NCBI RefSeq assembly: GCF_900115595.1
Contig: NZ_FOXA01000001.1
Location: 62,001 to 126,000, forward strand
Origin: Tranquillimonas alkanivorans
GTDB lineage: Bacteria; Pseudomonadota; Alphaproteobacteria; Rhodobacterales; Rhodobacteraceae
Direction: 5' to 3'
Length of the DNA stretch: 64,000 bases
Part shown: in pieces, positions 63,200 to 64,000 of the stretch
Layout: every line of letters begins with the position of its first letter
Numbering within the stretch: position 1 is the first letter of the stretch
The notes under the pieces: model-generated
What the model was told of the DNA's origin: nothing
Seen by the model: only the letters and a program-made list of their open reading frames with translations
The model's database searches: none
Program-made: the position numbers and the translations under genes

Positions 63200-64000
63200 A
63201 TGCTGAAGAAGAAGACGAACGGGACGCAGCGGCGCACGAACCGCCCCGGCTTGGTCTCCTCCGTAACCGAAACGTCGGTCGACCGCCGCGCGTTCCTTCG
63301 CGGCTCGGGTCTTGCAATCGGCGGGCTGGCGGCGTTCGGCGCCACCGGCGGCACCGTCACGCAGGCCAGCGCCGCGACGGCGGTTCAGGGCGTGGTCGAC
63401 ACGGTGAAATCCGTGTGCACGCACTGCTCGGTCGGCTGCACGGTCGTGGCCGAGGTGAGCAACGGCGTCTGGGTCGGGCAGGAGCCCGGCTGGGACAGCC
63501 CCTTCAACCTGGGCTCGCACTGCGCCAAGGGCGCCTCGGTGCGCGAACACGCCCACGGCGAGCGCCGCCTGAAGTACCCGATGAAGAAAGAGAACGGCGA
63601 GTGGGTCCGTATCTCGTGGGAGCAGGCGATCAACGAGATCGGCGACCAGATGCTGGAGATCCGCGAGGAAAGCGGCCCCGACAGCGTCTACTGGCTGGGC
63701 TCGGCCAAGCATTCGAACGAGCAGGCGTACCTGATGCGCAAGTTCGCGGCCTACTGGGGCACGAACAACATCGACCACCAGGCGCGTATCTGCCACTCGA
63801 CCACGGTTGCGGGCGTTGCGAACACATGGGGCTACGGCGCCATGACGAACTCGTACAACGACATCCACAACAGCCGTGCCATCTTCGTCATCGGCGGCAA
63901 CCCCGCCGAGGCGCACCCGGTGTCGCTGCTTCACCTACTCAAGGCGAAGGAGCAGAACAACGCGCCGCTGATCGTCTGCGACCCGCGCTTCACGCGCACC
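63200..64000 (+). CDS. formate dehydrogenase alpha subunit (5' part)
   Basis: The first 267 codons of a molybdopterin oxidoreductase; the gene continues past the window edge. A Tat signal ([10 protein letters not shown], residues 28-37) marks periplasmic export. One [4Fe-4S] site is formed by Cys73, Cys76, Cys80 and Cys108 (CTHCSVGC then CAKGAS). Cys198 lies in ICHSTTVAG at the place where other enzymes have selenocysteine or Cys as the Mo/W ligand, so this is a Cys-type enzyme. It oxidises formate to CO2. It is preceded by the chaperone and Tat genes. Confidence 0.92.
   Translation, partial: MLKKKTNGTQRRTNRPGLVSSVTETSVDRRAFLRGSGLAIGGLAAFGATGGTVTQASAATAVQGVVDTVKSVCTHCSVGCTVVAEVSNGVWVGQEPGWDSPFNLGSHCAKGASVREHAHGERRLKYPMKKENGEWVRISWEQAINEIGDQMLEIREESGPDSVYWLGSAKHSNEQAYLMRKFAAYWGTNNIDHQARICHSTTVAGVANTWGYGAMTNSYNDIHNSRAIFVIGGNPAEAHPVSLLHLLKAKEQNNAPLIVCDPRFTRT

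Overview
The window is GC-rich, densely packed DNA from an alphaproteobacterium, most likely of the Rhodobacteraceae (Roseobacter group). The evidence is the combination of FnrL with cbb3 oxidase genes, SdhE, an LdtR-type MarR regulator, DUF1194 and DUF2177 proteins, a Rhodobacterales-type formate dehydrogenase cluster, and genes that commonly overlap by 1 or 4 bases. No rRNA, tRNA, CRISPR array, transposase or prophage was found. Assignments rest on reading the translated proteins and intergenic DNA by eye; no database search was run.

Layout. (1) 1-15 kb: housekeeping and scattered genes: alpha/beta hydrolase, thrS, ArsC-like protein, cold-shock protein, a type I secretion ABC/HlyD pair, DUF2177 protein, a low-GC orphan gene overlapping thyX, gloA, two DUF1194 paralogues, ldtR, sdhE with an XRE regulator, and a class I aminotransferase. 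(2) 15-18 kb: head-to-head DUF4198 and HupE/UreJ-type genes, then galU. (3) 18.6-22 kb: gpsA, a HAD phosphatase and a GT20 synthase, which together look like a glucosylglycerol (osmolyte) operon. (4) 22-27.3 kb: surface polysaccharide genes (Wza-like lipoprotein, SDR, sugar transferase, UDP-glucuronate epimerase, ugd). (5) 27.4-39.7 kb: micro-oxic respiration: ccoNOQP and ccoGHIS separated by a LysR gene with a divergent 39-aa gene, a universal stress protein, fnrL and hemN, with four FNR boxes. (6) 39.8-50.3 kb: a di-heme peroxidase and FG-GAP protein, then the xylose regulon (xylR, xylFHGBA). (7) 50.6-55.4 kb: SulP transporter and zinc uptake (znuBC, zur, znuA) with a Zur box. (8) 55.5-64 kb: a formate dehydrogenase maturation and structural cluster running off the right edge.

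How the parts work together. UDP-glucose from GalU can be oxidised by Ugd to UDP-glucuronate and epimerised for the polysaccharide that the Wza-like protein exports. GpsA makes glycerol 3-phosphate, which the GT20 synthase can glucosylate and the HAD protein can dephosphorylate. FnrL probably controls ccoNOQP, ccoGHIS, the stress protein, itself and hemN. Zur controls the divergent znuA and zur-znuCB operons.

The most novel material is in the formate dehydrogenase cluster. A secreted 245-aa protein joins what looks like a shortened TupA-type tungstate-binding domain to a c-type cytochrome domain, among several conserved proteins of unknown function (DUF6505, DUF4444, DUF6494, DUF3305, DUF3306) and a 658-aa ferredoxin with four [4Fe-4S] motifs.
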